From the NCBI RefSeq assembly GCF_039392895.1, contig NZ_CP135027.1, positions 310,001 to 374,000 of the forward strand: a stretch of 64,000 nucleotides of DNA, read 5' to 3'. Position numbers and translations under genes: made by a program. Each line of letters starts with the position of its first letter. Positions within the stretch are counted from its first letter, which is position 1. The notes under the pieces were generated by a model, which saw nothing but the letters and a program-made list of their open reading frames with translations, searched no databases and was not told the origin of the DNA. Source of the DNA: Buchnera aphidicola (Mindarus keteleerifoliae) (GTDB lineage Bacteria; Pseudomonadota; Gammaproteobacteria; Enterobacterales; Enterobacteriaceae). Positions 18,604 to 28,224 of the stretch are shown here, one piece after another.

Positions 18604-20100
18604 TTAATAATTATATCCAGATTTATTTAACAAAAATTGACATAATAAAGAAACTGGACGACCAGTTGAGCCTTTTTTACTATTCCATGCAGTTCCAGCA
18701 ATATCTAAATGCGCCCACTTATATTTTTCAGTAAAAAAAGATAAAAACATACCAGCACTTATAGCCCCTGCTTGAAAACCCCCTGAACTAGAAAAATCTG
18801 CTATACTAGAATGTAATAATTTTTTATATTCTGCATATAAGGGAAGTTGCCATATTTTATCTTCTGTTAATTTTCCTGCATAAATTAAATCATTAGCCAA
18901 ATTTTCATTATTAGACATTATTCCACTTGCAACATTCCCTAAAGCAACAACACAAGCACCTGTTAAAGTTGCAATATCTATGACAATATCAGGATTAAAT
19001 TTTTCAACATAACTTAAAATATCACATAGAATTAATCTTCCTTCTGCATCTGTATTTAATATTTCAACAGTTTTTCCAGAAAATGTCTTAAGAATATCTC
19101 CTGGTCTGAAAGAGTTTCCTCCTGGCATGTTTTCACAACCAGCCATTATTCCAATTATGTTTAAAGGTAAATTTAGTTTAGCTATTGCTAAAATTGTTCC
19201 ATACACTACTGCTGCTCCTGACATGTCGTACTTCATTTCATGCATATTTTTTGAAGGTTTAATTGAAATTCCTCCAGAATCAAAGGTTACTCCTTTACCT
19301 ATTAAAACTATTAATTTTTCTTTTAATTTAATTTTTTTTCTATAACTTATTACTGACATATAAGAAAGATTTTTAGAACCTTTACCTACTGAAAAATAAG
19401 CATTCATTCCAAGTTTTTTAATTTGATTACCATCAAATATAGTAGTACTAATTGTAGATTTATATGTTTCTGCTAATAGTTTGGCTTTTTCTGTTAAATA
19501 TAAAGGTGTACAAATATTAGGAGGTGTATTAGATAAATCTTTAGCAACATTTTTACCTTTTAAAATTGATAAAGAATGTTTTAATGCAATTTCCGCCTTT
19601 TTAACATAACGTTTATTAAAAATATAGAAAATAATTTTTTTAATTTTAAAAATATTCATTTGAATATTTTTAAATTTATTAAAATTGTAGATCCTATCTC
19701 CTATAATATCTACAGCTATTCTAATTTTCCAATACAAATTCATTTTCTTTACTAATAATTCTGTTAAAAACCAAGAAGAATTCTGTATCTTATTTAATTT
19801 TAAAAAATTAATTACATTTGAAATTATTTTAATAAATTCTTGTTTGCTTAATTCTATTTTTTTTCCACACCCAACTAATAAAATAGAATCAAAACCAATA
19901 TTTGGAACATTATTTAGCAATGTTAATCTTCCTAACTTACATATAGATTTATTTTTTAAAAAAAAATTATTAATGTAATTACTAGTATATTTATCAACGA
20001 AACAAAATAATTCGGAAAATTTTTTTGTTTCTGAAATTCCAAAAATTTTACATGGAGAAGAAAAACATTTGTAACTTATATTATTTATTCTTAGTTTCAT
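18604..20100 (-). CDS. pepA: Leucyl aminopeptidase PepA
   Basis: M17 di-metal aminopeptidase, also a DNA-binding accessory protein in E. coli. The 498-residue protein has a diverged N-terminal domain and a well-conserved catalytic domain: GKGVTFDSGGISIKPS with metal-binding and catalytic Lys/Asp residues, the NTDAEGRLILCD signature, and IDIATLTGACVVALG. Length matches E. coli (503). It is divergent from argF across a 229-base spacer and upstream of valS. Confidence 0.96.
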   Translation of the reverse strand: MKLRINNISYKCFSSPCKIFGISETKKFSELFCFVDKYTSNYINNFFLKNKSICKLGRLTLLNNVPNIGFDSILLVGCGKKIELSKQEFIKIISNVINFLKLNKIQNSSWFLTELLVKKMNLYWKIRIAVDIIGDRIYNFNKFKNIQMNIFKIKKIIFYIFNKRYVKKAEIALKHSLSILKGKNVAKDLSNTPPNICTPLYLTEKAKLLAETYKSTISTTIFDGNQIKKLGMNAYFSVGKGSKNLSYMSVISYRKKIKLKEKLIVLIGKGVTFDSGGISIKPSKNMHEMKYDMSGAAVVYGTILAIAKLNLPLNIIGIMAGCENMPGGNSFRPGDILKTFSGKTVEILNTDAEGRLILCDILSYVEKFNPDIVIDIATLTGACVVALGNVASGIMSNNENLANDLIYAGKLTEDKIWQLPLYAEYKKLLHSSIADFSSSGGFQAGAISAGMFLSFFTEKYKWAHLDIAGTAWNSKKGSTGRPVSLLCQFLLNKSGYNY

Positions 20101-20329
20101 AAATTTCTTAGTTTTGAATATTTCGATTTTATTTAGTTAAATTATTTTTTATATCATTACAATAATTAATTTATTAGAATCATAAACATATTAAAAATAA
20201 CAGTGGACGTAATTAAAATAAACTAATAACATTATAATATCAATTTAATCGTTTGAAAATTTATTCATAAAAATTTTTAATAATTAATAAATAATACTAA
20301 TATTTATTTACTTTATCTATAGGAAAAAG

Positions 20330-21352
20330 ATGTCTAATTTATATCAAAGAAACTGTACTAGATTATTGGATTTTTCCGATATTGAAATACAAAAAATAAT
20401 TAACTTAGCTTCTGTATTAAAAAAGTTAAAAATAGAAAAAAAAGAAATTCCATATCTAAAAAATAAGAAAATTGCCTTGATTTTTGAAAAAGAATCTACA
20501 AGAACAAGATGTTCTTTTGAAGTAGCTGCATTTGATCAACAAGCAAATGTCACATATTTAGGACCAGGTTCAACACATTTAGGAAACAAAGAATCATTAC
20601 AAGATTCTGCAGAATTTCTATCTTCTATATATGATGGCATTCAATATAGAGGACATGAACATAATAATGTCATTACTTTGTCAAAACATTCAAAGGTTCC
20701 AATTTGGAATGGATTAACCAACAAATTCCATCCAACTCAATTGTTAGCCGATCTATTAACTATGCAAGAAATAACAAACAACAAATCTTTAAAGAGAAAA
20801 AAACTTGTTTATATTGGCGATGCTAGTAATAATATTGCTAATACAATATTAGAAGCATCAGCAATAATGGGTTTAAACTTAACTATTATTGCTCCTAAAA
20901 AATATTGGCCAGAAAAAAAACTTTTTCTTGATTGTCAATCAATTGCAAAAAATAAAGATATCAAAATAGAATGTACAGATTCGATATCTGAAGGAATTAA
21001 AAATTCAGATTTTATTTACACTGATGTATGGATATCAATGGGAGAATCCAAAAAGACTTGGGAAGAAAAGATTGAAACTTTACTTCCTTATCAAGTTAAT
21101 GAAAAATTGATTAAATTATGCAATAAAAAAAATGTGGAAGTTTTACATTGTTTACCTGCTTTTCATGATAATAAAACTATTATGGGAAATATTTTACTAA
21201 AAAAAATGGGACTGAAATATGGATTAGAAATTACTAAAAAAGTTTTTAATACATACAGAAAAACTATTTTTAAACAAGCTGAAAATAGAATTCATACTAT
21301 TAAAGCTTTAATGATTACTACATTATTAAAAGAAAAATCATACAAAAACTAA
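20330..21352 (+). CDS. argF: Ornithine carbamoyltransferase
   Basis: Condenses ornithine and carbamoyl phosphate to citrulline in arginine biosynthesis. The 340-residue protein shows the carbamoyl-phosphate site [21 protein letters not shown], and the ornithine-binding HCLPAFHD motif. It corresponds to E. coli argI by position (near pepA-valS and ridA); argF and argI are paralogous names. A TAGGAAA ribosome binding site precedes the ATG. It fits amino-acid provisioning by the symbiont. ridA begins 41 bases downstream, with no pyrB or pyrI between. Confidence 0.96.
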   Translation: MSNLYQRNCTRLLDFSDIEIQKIINLASVLKKLKIEKKEIPYLKNKKIALIFEKESTRTRCSFEVAAFDQQANVTYLGPGSTHLGNKESLQDSAEFLSSIYDGIQYRGHEHNNVITLSKHSKVPIWNGLTNKFHPTQLLADLLTMQEITNNKSLKRKKLVYIGDASNNIANTILEASAIMGLNLTIIAPKKYWPEKKLFLDCQSIAKNKDIKIECTDSISEGIKNSDFIYTDVWISMGESKKTWEEKIETLLPYQVNEKLIKLCNKKNVEVLHCLPAFHDNKTIMGNILLKKMGLKYGLEITKKVFNTYRKTIFKQAENRIHTIKALMITTLLKEKSYKN

Positions 21353-21393
21353 AAAATTTGTATATATATTGATTTTAGAAATACGAGGAAAAA

Positions 21394-21792
21394 ATGAAAT
21401 TTAATCAAATAATTTCAGAAAATGCGCCAGAAGCACTAGGTCCCTATTCACAAGGTGTGTTATTTAACAATACTTTGTTTACATCTGGACAAATTCCTAT
21501 TGATAGGAAATCAAATGAAATACCCAATTGTATATTTAAACAAACAACTGTTTGCCTACAAAATATTCAATTTATTTTAAATGAGTCTAAGTTTCACATA
21601 AATGAAATTATTAAAATAACTATTTTCACAACTAAATTAGAAAAACTAAATGTAATTAACGAAGCATATAAAAAATTTTTTGATTGTCATCAAAGTGTTT
21701 TACCAGCAAGAACATGCATAGGCGTATCCAAATTGCCTAAAAACGTAAATATTGAAATTGAGGCTATAGCTTTTAAAACAAAAAAAGAATAG
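21394..21792 (+). CDS. ridA: Reactive imine deaminase RidA (YjgF family)
   Basis: Hydrolyses reactive enamine/imine intermediates produced by PLP enzymes such as threonine dehydratase, protecting branched-chain amino-acid synthesis. It has 132 residues. Conserved features are APEALGPYSQG at the N-terminus, LFTSGQIPID, and the signature PARTCIGVSKLP with the substrate-binding arginine, then EIEAIAFK. A GAGGAA ribosome binding site precedes the ATG. A strong hairpin follows immediately. Confidence 0.95.
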   Translation: MKFNQIISENAPEALGPYSQGVLFNNTLFTSGQIPIDRKSNEIPNCIFKQTTVCLQNIQFILNESKFHINEIIKITIFTTKLEKLNVINEAYKKFFDCHQSVLPARTCIGVSKLPKNVNIEIEAIAFKTKKE

Positions 21793-21822
21793 AAAGAGGA
21801 AAGAATAATCCTCTTTCTTTTT
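21792..21822 (+). terminator. Rho-independent terminator after ridA
   Basis: A 9-bp G+C-containing stem (21792-21800 with 21809-21817) around an 8-base loop is followed by T5. It starts at the last base of the ridA stop codon and should end the argF-ridA transcript. Confidence 0.8.
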
Positions 21823-21914
21823 CAAAAAAACATTTGAATGATGTCACTTATACAATAAATTTGAATGAAAAATAAATTATGTTAATGAACTATTCATTAT
21901 TATATGAAACTAAA

Positions 21915-23717
21915 TTAAACGGTTTTTTCTTTAGAAAAAAAAACTGAACCAACAGATTTTTTAAAACTTTTAAACTTTTTTTTTCGTTCTTTCAAAAATT
22001 TTAATTTCTTATTTTTTTCATAATTAAAAAATGTTTTTCCTATCGTTCTTTTTATATATAAATTATTTTTTTTAAATAAACGAATATTTATTAATTTATT
22101 TAATATTTTAGTATTAGAAAATCTATTTAATATTTCTTTAGATAGCTCTTTAGGTAATTCAATAATAGAATATTTTTCATATAACCTAATATTACCTATT
22201 TTTTTGTTACTAATATCTCCTTCATTTGCAATTGCTCCTACTATATGTCGAACTTCTACTCCATCTTCTCTACCAACATCAATGCGATATAAATCAGCGT
22301 TATTTATTTCTCTTCTTTCTCTATTAAACCTTCTTTTTTTAATATCTTCATATTTATTCTTTTTTCTAAAAGTTGAACGAATAAAGGTCTTTTTATAAAC
22401 ATCAGGTTCAACAATCAAAGGTCTTTCTCCTTGAGCCATTTTTAATAAAGCAGCCGCCAATGTTTCAAGATCAAAATTTTCTTCAGAAAATAATTTTGGC
22501 AATAAAGATCTATACTCTTTTAAATCTTTACTTTGTATTTGTTTTTCAATTTTTTTAGAAAATTTTTCAAGACGACGTTTGCTTAATAACTCTTGATTTG
22601 GAAGATTAACCTCTGGTATCCTTGATTTTACAACTCTTTCTATATTTCGAAGTAATCTACGTTCTCTATTTTCTACAAATAATAAAGCTCTTCCTGTCCT
22701 ACCTGCTCTTCCTGTACGACCTATTCGATGAACATAAGACTCAGCATCCATAGGAATATCATAATTTATTACCAAACTAATTCGATCAACATCTAATCCT
22801 CGAGCTGCTACATCAGTTGCTATTAAGATGTCTAATCGGCCATTTTTTAATCTTTCTAAAGTTTGTTCCCTAACTGATTGATTCATATCTCCATTTAATG
22901 CTGCACTATTATAACCACTTCTTTCTAAAGCTTCTGAAACCTCTAAAGTAGCGTTTTTTGTACGAACAAAAATAATTGTTGCTGAAAAATCTTCTACCTC
23001 CAAAAAACGAATCAAAGCATCTGTTTTTTTTCCATAAACTATCCAATGACTCTGTGAAATATCAGGACGTGTCGTTATATTAGATTTTATTCGAATTTCT
23101 TTAGGATTATTCATAAACCTTTTTGAAATTCTTCTAATAATTTCAGGCATAGTAGCAGAAAATAAAGCTGTTTGATGATTTTTAGGAATTTCTGCCATAA
23201 TATTTTCTACATCTTCTATAAAACCCATTCTTAACATCTCATCTGCTTCATCTAAAACTAATGCTTGTAAATGAGATAAGTTTAGTGTTCCTCTTTTTAA
23301 ATGATCTAAGAGTCGACCTGGAGTTCCAACAACAATTTGAGGACCTTTTTTTAAAGCTCTTAATTGCAATTCGTATCTTTGTCCTCCGTATAGCGGTAAA
23401 ACTTGAATTTCTCTAATATATTGAGCAAAATTAGAAAATGCTTCTGCAACTTGCACAGCTAACTCTCTTGTAGGAGCTAAAACTAAAATTTGAGGAAATC
23501 TCAATTTTTTATTTATATTATGCAATAAAGGTAAAGCAAAAGCTGCTGTTTTTCCACTTCCAGTTTGAGCCATGCCTAAAACATCTCGACCTGATAAAAG
23601 TAAAGGTATACATGTTAATTGTATTGGAGAAGGTTTTACGTATTCCATTTTATGTAAAGCTTGAATAATAAAAGGATTTAAACCAAAAGTAGAAAAATTT
23701 GTTTCTGTATGAGTCAT
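21915..23717 (-). CDS. deaD: Cold-shock DEAD-box RNA helicase DeaD (CsdA)
   Basis: ATP-dependent RNA helicase for ribosome assembly and mRNA decay at low temperature. Helicase motifs are all visible: AQTGSGKT (motif I), PTRELA (Ia), DEAD (II), SAT (III), ARGLD (V) and [11 protein letters not shown] (VI). The C-terminal RNA-binding domain contains [24 protein letters not shown], conserved in DeaD. The E. coli Arg/Gly-rich tail is replaced by a Lys/Phe-rich one. I chose ATG 23717 ([12 protein letters not shown]), which aligns with the accepted E. coli start and has AAGAGG upstream, giving 600 residues. The frame stays open to ATG 23768, described separately. Confidence 0.95.
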   Translation of the reverse strand: MTHTETNFSTFGLNPFIIQALHKMEYVKPSPIQLTCIPLLLSGRDVLGMAQTGSGKTAAFALPLLHNINKKLRFPQILVLAPTRELAVQVAEAFSNFAQYIREIQVLPLYGGQRYELQLRALKKGPQIVVGTPGRLLDHLKRGTLNLSHLQALVLDEADEMLRMGFIEDVENIMAEIPKNHQTALFSATMPEIIRRISKRFMNNPKEIRIKSNITTRPDISQSHWIVYGKKTDALIRFLEVEDFSATIIFVRTKNATLEVSEALERSGYNSAALNGDMNQSVREQTLERLKNGRLDILIATDVAARGLDVDRISLVINYDIPMDAESYVHRIGRTGRAGRTGRALLFVENRERRLLRNIERVVKSRIPEVNLPNQELLSKRRLEKFSKKIEKQIQSKDLKEYRSLLPKLFSEENFDLETLAAALLKMAQGERPLIVEPDVYKKTFIRSTFRKKNKYEDIKKRRFNRERREINNADLYRIDVGREDGVEVRHIVGAIANEGDISNKKIGNIRLYEKYSIIELPKELSKEILNRFSNTKILNKLINIRLFKKNNLYIKRTIGKTFFNYEKNKKLKFLKERKKKFKSFKKSVGSVFFSKEKTV

Positions 23718-23768
23718 GCAGTAGATTTGCCTCTTAAGTTGCAGGAGCCAGTCTACATAACTCATCAT
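23718..23768 (-). promoter_or_regulatory. Conserved in-frame leader upstream of deaD
   Basis: Seventeen codons in frame with deaD read MMSYVDW, then [10 protein letters not shown]. From memory, the E. coli sequence before the accepted DeaD start also encodes MMSYVDW and ends in a Tyr-rich stretch before the Met. The block is about 43% G+C, roughly double its surroundings. No ribosome binding site precedes ATG 23768. It may be a protein extension, a leader peptide or a structured mRNA element; sequence alone does not decide. Confidence 0.5.
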
Positions 23769-24126
23769 AAAAATAGTTAATTTTATTTATTCTCATTGAA
23801 AAGTATGAACTGGCTTAAATTATATGATTAATTAAAACAATAATAGAATAAATTTATTAAATCTTAAAATTTAATAAAAAAATTTATATACTATTTTACT
23901 TATATATATCGAAAAAAATAGAATTTTTATTCTAATTTTTTAAACAAAAAATATTTTTTTAAAAAATGTTTTTAAAATATTTTTTCTAAAAATTTCTTTC
24001 CTTTTTTAAAATAAAATAATTGTTAGTGTACCTTAATATAAAGCAAACAACAAAAATATAAATTAAATTTATAAACATTTATTATATAATAAATGTTTAT
24101 TTAAAAAAATAAATTTTATTTTCAAA
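23769..24126. other. Gene-free spacer between pnp and deaD
   Basis: A 358-base A+T-rich spacer. In E. coli nlpI lies between pnp and deaD; no NlpI-like sequence is recognisable here. It contains the hairpin at 24071-24100 near the pnp end and presumably the deaD promoter and leader. Confidence 0.5.
24071..24100 (-). terminator. Stem-loop 3' of pnp
   Basis: A perfect 13-bp stem (24071-24083 with 24088-24100) around an ATAT loop lies 26 bases after the pnp stop. It is entirely A+T-rich apart from one C and one G pair, and no clear U-run follows on the minus strand. It could stabilise the pnp mRNA end or act as a weak terminator. Confidence 0.45.
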
Positions 24127-26247
24127 TTAAATATTTAAATTGAATATTTCTTTTTTTGATAAAACTTTTTTTACTTCTTTAATACTTAATCGAATCCGAC
24201 CTTGACGATCTACTTCTAGTACTTTTACCGGCATGGTTTGATCAATTTGAAGATGATCAGCAACTTTTTCAACACGTTTATCCGAAATTTGAGAAATATG
24301 CACTAATCCTTCTTTTCCAATACCAATAGAAACAAATGCTCCAAAATCAACAATTCTTGTTACTTTTCCTACATAAATTCTTCCTACTTTAATTTCTGCA
24401 GTTATTGCTTCAATACGACGAATTGCATTTTTAGCTTTTTCTTGAAGATTAGCAGAAATTTTAATCGTTCCATTATCTTCAATTTCAATAGTAGTTCCTG
24501 TTTCTTCAGTAAGCATTCGAATAACAGAACCTCCTTTTCCTATAACATCTTTAATTTTTTCTGGGTTTATTTTAATAGTATGAATTCTTGGAGCAAGTCT
24601 AGAAATTTCATTTCTTGCTGAAGATAAGGCTTCATTCATAACTTTAAGTATATGCAATCTGGCACTTTTAGCTTGATAAAGAGCAATTTTCATAATTTCA
24701 CTAGTTATACCTTCTACTTTCATATCCATTTGTAAAGCAGTAATACCTTCTGAAGTTCCTGCTACTTTAAAATCCATATCTCCTAAATAATCTTCATCAC
24801 CTAATATATCTGATAAAACTACGTATTTTTTCGAACCTTTAACCAAACCCATAGATATACCAGCAACTGCTGATTTTATCGGAACTCCTGCATCCATTAA
24901 AGCTAAAGAAGCAGCGCATACAGAAGCCATAGAAGATGACCCGTTAGATTCAGTAATTTCAGAAACAACTCTAACAGTATAAGGAAATTCTTCTATTTTA
25001 GGCATAACTGCTAATAAACTTCTTTTAGCTAATCTTCCATGACCAATTTCTCTTCTTTTCGGAGAACCAACCATTCCTATTTCTCCTACCGAATATGGTG
25101 GAAAATTATAATGAAATAAAAAATTTTCTGTTCTATCTCCTAAAAGCTCATCTAAATTTTGGGCATCTCTAGCAGTGCCTAAAGTAGTAGAAGCTAATGA
25201 CTGAGTCTCTCCTCGAGTAAATAATGCTGATCCATGTGTTCTAGGTAATATTCCAGTTCGTATATCCAAAGCTCGAATCATATCCTGATCGCGACCATCT
25301 ATACGTGGCTTTCCATTTAAAATTCTGTCCCTAACAATTTTTTTTTCAATAGATTGAAAAATACTTTCAACTTCATAATCATCTAAATTTGAATATTCAT
25401 TAATCAGCTCTTCTACAATTTCAGCCTTAATAAAATTTAATTGTTCATACCTTTTTTGTTTATCTTTAATAAGGTAAGCATTTCGAATTTTAGATTCTGA
25501 TAAAATTGAAATTTTAGAAGACAAAATTCTATTTATAGGAGGAATATAGAATTCAAAAGGTAATTTATTTACATCATTTTGTAATTTTAAAATATTTTTA
25601 ATAACTATTTGTTGTTTTTCGTATCCTATAGATATAGCTTTTAACATTTTTTCTTCACTTAAAATTTTTGCTTCTGCTTCAACCATAAGTACAGCATTTT
25701 TAGTTGCTGAAACAATTAAATCTAATTTACTGTTTTTCATATCTTCCATATCAGGATTTAAAATATATTTTCCATCTATATATCCCATTCGAGCTGCACT
25801 CAAAGGTCCTTGAAATGGAATTCCTGACAAACTTAATGCTGCTGATGTTCCTATTATTGAAATAATATCCGGATTAATTTTTGGATTTACTGATACAACA
25901 GTGGCAATAACTTGTACTTCATGTAAAAATCCACTAACAAAAAGCGGTCTAACAGGTCGGTCTATTAATCTTGCTATTAGAATTTCATTTTCAGTTGGTC
26001 TTCCTTCCCTACGAAAAAAACCTCCAGGAATTTTTCCTGCTGCATATGTTCGTTCTTGATAATTAACTGTAAGAGGAAAAAATTTCTGACCAGTTTGAAC
26101 TTTTTTTTGTACAACAACAGTTACAAAAACTGCTGTATCGTCCATACTTGCCATAACAGCTGCTGTAGCTTGACGAGCCATTACTCCTGTCTCTAAAGTT
26201 ATAGTATGCTTTCCATACTGAAATTTACGTATAATAGGGTTTAACAA
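24127..26247 (-). CDS. pnp: Polynucleotide phosphorylase
   Basis: 3'-5' phosphorolytic exoribonuclease, partner of RNase E in the degradosome. It has 706 residues, close to E. coli (711). Two RNase PH domains are joined by a helical linker; the second carries [10 protein letters not shown], the [15 protein letters not shown] stretch and [19 protein letters not shown] with active-site acidic residues. A KH domain ([17 protein letters not shown]) and an S1 domain ([18 protein letters not shown]) follow. It is downstream of rpsO, as in E. coli, behind a terminator hairpin, and the spacer probably contains its own promoter. Confidence 0.98.
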   Translation of the reverse strand: MLNPIIRKFQYGKHTITLETGVMARQATAAVMASMDDTAVFVTVVVQKKVQTGQKFFPLTVNYQERTYAAGKIPGGFFRREGRPTENEILIARLIDRPVRPLFVSGFLHEVQVIATVVSVNPKINPDIISIIGTSAALSLSGIPFQGPLSAARMGYIDGKYILNPDMEDMKNSKLDLIVSATKNAVLMVEAEAKILSEEKMLKAISIGYEKQQIVIKNILKLQNDVNKLPFEFYIPPINRILSSKISILSESKIRNAYLIKDKQKRYEQLNFIKAEIVEELINEYSNLDDYEVESIFQSIEKKIVRDRILNGKPRIDGRDQDMIRALDIRTGILPRTHGSALFTRGETQSLASTTLGTARDAQNLDELLGDRTENFLFHYNFPPYSVGEIGMVGSPKRREIGHGRLAKRSLLAVMPKIEEFPYTVRVVSEITESNGSSSMASVCAASLALMDAGVPIKSAVAGISMGLVKGSKKYVVLSDILGDEDYLGDMDFKVAGTSEGITALQMDMKVEGITSEIMKIALYQAKSARLHILKVMNEALSSARNEISRLAPRIHTIKINPEKIKDVIGKGGSVIRMLTEETGTTIEIEDNGTIKISANLQEKAKNAIRRIEAITAEIKVGRIYVGKVTRIVDFGAFVSIGIGKEGLVHISQISDKRVEKVADHLQIDQTMPVKVLEVDRQGRIRLSIKEVKKVLSKKEIFNLNI

Positions 26248-26430
26248 AATATTTTCCTTAAAAAATAATTAAATTATAATATATATAATTTTATCAGTTA
26301 TAAAAAATTAAAAATAGCTATACATGACCATCACTAATTTTATATGATATATTATATCATCGAGTATAAACTATCTTGAATATATAAGATTCAATTATTT
26401 AAAAGAAAAAATTTTAAGTGCACATTTTAA

Positions 26431-26454
26431 AAAAGAGCTTTCAAAAGCTCTTTT
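26431..26454 (-). terminator. Terminator between rpsO and pnp
   Basis: A perfect 10-bp stem (26431-26440 with 26445-26454) with a four-base loop and central AGAGCTT pairing is followed on the minus strand by a T-run. It lies about 45 bases after the rpsO stop, where E. coli has its rpsO terminator. The plus-strand reading also ends in T4, so it could act both ways. Confidence 0.8.
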
Positions 26455-26500
26455 GCATGTTCCATCAAAATAAAAAATCCATCTTTATAATTTAAGTATG

Positions 26501-26770
26501 CTATTTTCGTAAATTTAATCTCTCTATTAAATTAGAATATTTTAAAATACTTTTATGTTTTAAATAATCTAATAATTTTCTTCTTTTAGAAACCATTTTT
26601 AATAAACCTCTTCGACTACAATGATCTTTAACATGTACAGAAAAATGATTTTGAAGATAATTAATTTTATGAGTTAATAATGCTATTTGAACTTCTGAAC
26701 TTCCGCAATTTCTATTAGTATTTCCATATTCTAAAACTAATTTTTCCTTATTAACTTTTTTTATAGACAT
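26501..26770 (-). CDS. rpsO: 30S ribosomal protein S15
   Basis: Primary 16S rRNA-binding protein of the small subunit platform. It has 89 residues, the family length. Recognisable segments are [21 protein letters not shown] and the basic [22 protein letters not shown] helix region, each matching E. coli S15 almost residue for residue. It sits between truB and pnp on the same strand, as in E. coli, and is followed by a terminator hairpin. Confidence 0.97.
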   Translation of the reverse strand: MSIKKVNKEKLVLEYGNTNRNCGSSEVQIALLTHKINYLQNHFSVHVKDHCSRRGLLKMVSKRRKLLDYLKHKSILKYSNLIERLNLRK

Positions 26771-26861
26771 ACTTAGAATCCTTTTAATTTAATTAAAATT
26801 ATTTGTTTAATAAATTCATTATAATTAATTTGAATTAAATATTCTTAACTTTCTCTAAATT

Positions 26862-27797
26862 TCAATTTTTTAAAGAATTATTAAATGATATTAAACGAAT
26901 AGGGAATAAATTTCCAAATTTATCATTTTTTCCAACCCCTACAAAAATTTTATTTTCTCCTTCTGTAACTCTAACTAATCCAGAATAATTAATAAAAGAA
27001 AAAATTTTTCTTCCTAATTTAAACCAGTAAATATTTTTTGAAGAAAGATTTATTGTTGGAAAAGTAGATAAAGCACTATCCATAGGCATCAATAATTTAT
27101 TCAACAAATAATTTGAAACAAATTTATTCTTATTTTTTTTATAAGTATATAAAGTATTTAAATCGACTAATTTTGACTTTGAAAAAAGACCTACTTGAAA
27201 CCTTCGTAAATATGTAACATGTGCTCCACAACCAAGACGTTCTCCCAAATCATCTATTAAGGTTCTAATATACGTTCCTTTAGAACAGATAACCTCTAAC
27301 TGTAATATTTTTTTATCATAAAAAACATATTTAAGATCATATATAAATATTTTTCTTTTTTTTCGATTTATTTCAATTCCTTTCCGAGCATATTTATATA
27401 ATTCCAATCCCTTATGTTTTACTGCTGAATACATTGGAGGAATTTGATAAATTTCACCTACAAACTCTTTTAAAACATTTTTTATGCAACTAGAAGAAAC
27501 GTTAACTGAACGAATAGAAATGATTTTTCCTGTAGAATCTAAAGTAGATGTTTTTTCTCCAAATTTAGCAATAACTTGATAATGTTTATTAGAATTTAAC
27601 AAATACGTTGAAAATTTAGTTGCTTCTCCTATACAGATTGGCAACATTCCAGTTGCCAAAGGATCTAGTGATCCACTATGTCCTGCTTTTTTAGCTCCAA
27701 AAATTTTTTTTACTTTCTGAAGAACAAAATTCGAAGAATAACCTTTTGGTTTATCTAATAACAAAATACCATTTTTCTTTAACTTAAAAAAAGACAT
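26862..27797 (-). CDS. truB: tRNA pseudouridine(55) synthase TruB
   Basis: Makes the universal pseudouridine 55 of the tRNA T-loop. It has 311 residues (E. coli 314). Motifs are GILLLDKPKGYSSN at the N-terminus, GHSGSLDPLATGMLPI with the catalytic aspartate, YQIPPMYSAVKHKG, and CSKGTYIRTLIDDLG. The C-terminal PUA domain is diverged but ends in ENKIFVGVG. It starts 12 bases after rbfA, in the nusA operon order. Confidence 0.96.
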   Translation of the reverse strand: MSFFKLKKNGILLLDKPKGYSSNFVLQKVKKIFGAKKAGHSGSLDPLATGMLPICIGEATKFSTYLLNSNKHYQVIAKFGEKTSTLDSTGKIISIRSVNVSSSCIKNVLKEFVGEIYQIPPMYSAVKHKGLELYKYARKGIEINRKKRKIFIYDLKYVFYDKKILQLEVICSKGTYIRTLIDDLGERLGCGAHVTYLRRFQVGLFSKSKLVDLNTLYTYKKNKNKFVSNYLLNKLLMPMDSALSTFPTINLSSKNIYWFKLGRKIFSFINYSGLVRVTEGENKIFVGVGKNDKFGNLFPIRLISFNNSLKN

Positions 27798-27809
27798 TTT
27801 CTACCTTTT

Positions 27810-28184
27810 TTATTTTTTATTAATTCTTTTTTTTATAATGTTATTAATTACTTTGTCTATTTTTAATCCTTTTTTTAACGAATCATCATAAATAAAAAAA
27901 AGTGACGGTATTTTTCTTAAATATATATGTTTAACTAATATTTTTTGAATATATTTTGATGCAGATTGCAAAATCTTAATATTTCTTTTAATATCAATAG
28001 TTGAATTTAATTCTAAAAAACTTATAAATACTTTTGCATTACTCAAATCTTTAGAAACTTTTACTTGAGAAATTGTAAATATTTTATTAATTCTAACATC
28101 ATCAATATGAAACCGAAGAATCAATGCTATTTTTTTAATTAATTCTTTTTCTACTCTGTCTAATCTTATAGATTGAAAAAGCAT
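27810..28184 (-). CDS. rbfA: Ribosome-binding factor A
   Basis: Late 30S assembly factor binding near the 5' end of 16S rRNA. The 124-residue protein starts LFQSIRLDRVEKELIKKIA-like and has the conserved block ITISQVKVSKDL-type (here FTISQVKVSKDLSNAKVFIS), then the KIPSLFFIYDDS segment near the C-terminus, where the family has P-x-L-x-F-x-x-D. E. coli RbfA is 133 residues. It lies 40 bases after infB and 12 before truB. Confidence 0.93.
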   Translation of the reverse strand: MLFQSIRLDRVEKELIKKIALILRFHIDDVRINKIFTISQVKVSKDLSNAKVFISFLELNSTIDIKRNIKILQSASKYIQKILVKHIYLRKIPSLFFIYDDSLKKGLKIDKVINNIIKKRINKK

Positions 28185-28224
28185 GACGAATATTCTCTTA
28201 ATTAATTTTATATATTACTGAATA

